From Zhengitettix transpicula (Eukaryota; Arthropoda; Insecta; Orthoptera; Tetrigidae): DNA of 64,000 bases. Made by a program: the position numbers and the translations under genes. Shown piece after piece: positions 63,901 to 64,000 of the stretch. The stretch's first letter is position 1, and every line of letters begins with the position of its first letter. The stretch covers positions 20,418,501 to 20,482,500 of the forward strand of contig CM073596.1 in the NCBI GenBank assembly GCA_037074705.1, read 5' to 3'. The notes under the pieces were generated by a model. That model did not search any database and was not told where the DNA came from. It saw only the letters and a program-made list of their open reading frames with translations.

Positions 63901-64000
63901 AGTTGTTTAAAACATTAAAAATGAAACAATAATCATGTATTTATTCTCTAATATCCGAATTTAACGTAATACAAAATTACGGGAATCAGGCTAACTACTA
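61000..64000. other. AT-rich intron to window end, nothing recognised
   Basis: The last 3 kb contains no exon of the homeodomain, no tRNA and no clear repeat, apart from a modest GC-richer patch near 61990-62220. Confidence 0.5.

Overview
The window looks like arthropod, most likely insect, nuclear DNA: AT-rich, with very long introns, poly-A-tailed and tRNA-derived SINEs, decayed non-LTR retrotransposons, foldback elements and a Helitron-type end. The only protein-coding gene I can support is the 5' part of a Pitx/Ptx1 (pituitary homeobox, Paired-class) gene on the + strand. The species cannot be fixed from sequence alone. A large-genome insect is an inference from intron size and repeat load.

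Gene layout: a GC-rich promoter and 5' UTR region (about 1-1353); coding exon 1 (1354-1540, His-rich N terminus); intron 1 of about 36 kb; exon 2 (37873-37983, 111 bp); intron 2 of about 14 kb; exon 3 (51925-52226), which encodes an acidic and glycine-rich linker and residues 1-46 of the homeodomain. The donor at 52226 lies exactly between homeodomain residues 46 and 47, a classic Paired-class intron position. All junction phases agree (1, 1, 0), giving a continuous 200-residue N-terminal protein. The exon with residue 50 onward and the C-terminal part lies downstream of the window, so the last intron exceeds 11.7 kb.

Intron content: (a) a cluster of an A-tailed SINE-like family between 14.6 and 22.9 kb, including a head-to-tail pair inside one insertion flanked by a 35-bp near-perfect direct repeat; (b) a 5'-truncated LINE reverse transcriptase pseudogene (23.2-24.6 kb) and two related minus-strand LINE 3' fragments (9.3-10.6 and 36.8-37.8 kb); (c) tRNA-derived SINEs, one pair in inverted orientation (47.4-47.7 kb); (d) foldback elements (12.1, 51.5 and 55.8 kb, with partial relatives at 26.2, 29.7, 34.8 and 58.3 kb) that share a CTGANGA-like box, a short hairpin and a GAAAC box resembling a partial hammerhead ribozyme core; (e) a probable Helitron end near 36.29 kb; (f) at least fifteen GC-richer islands of 200-600 bp in AT-rich intron. 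The islands are the best candidates for cis-regulatory elements of this developmental regulator.

The most unusual signal is the ribozyme-core-like motif shared by otherwise dissimilar foldback elements, one of which lies about 240 bp upstream of the homeobox exon. No bacterial-type gene, CRISPR array, rRNA gene or intact tRNA gene was seen.
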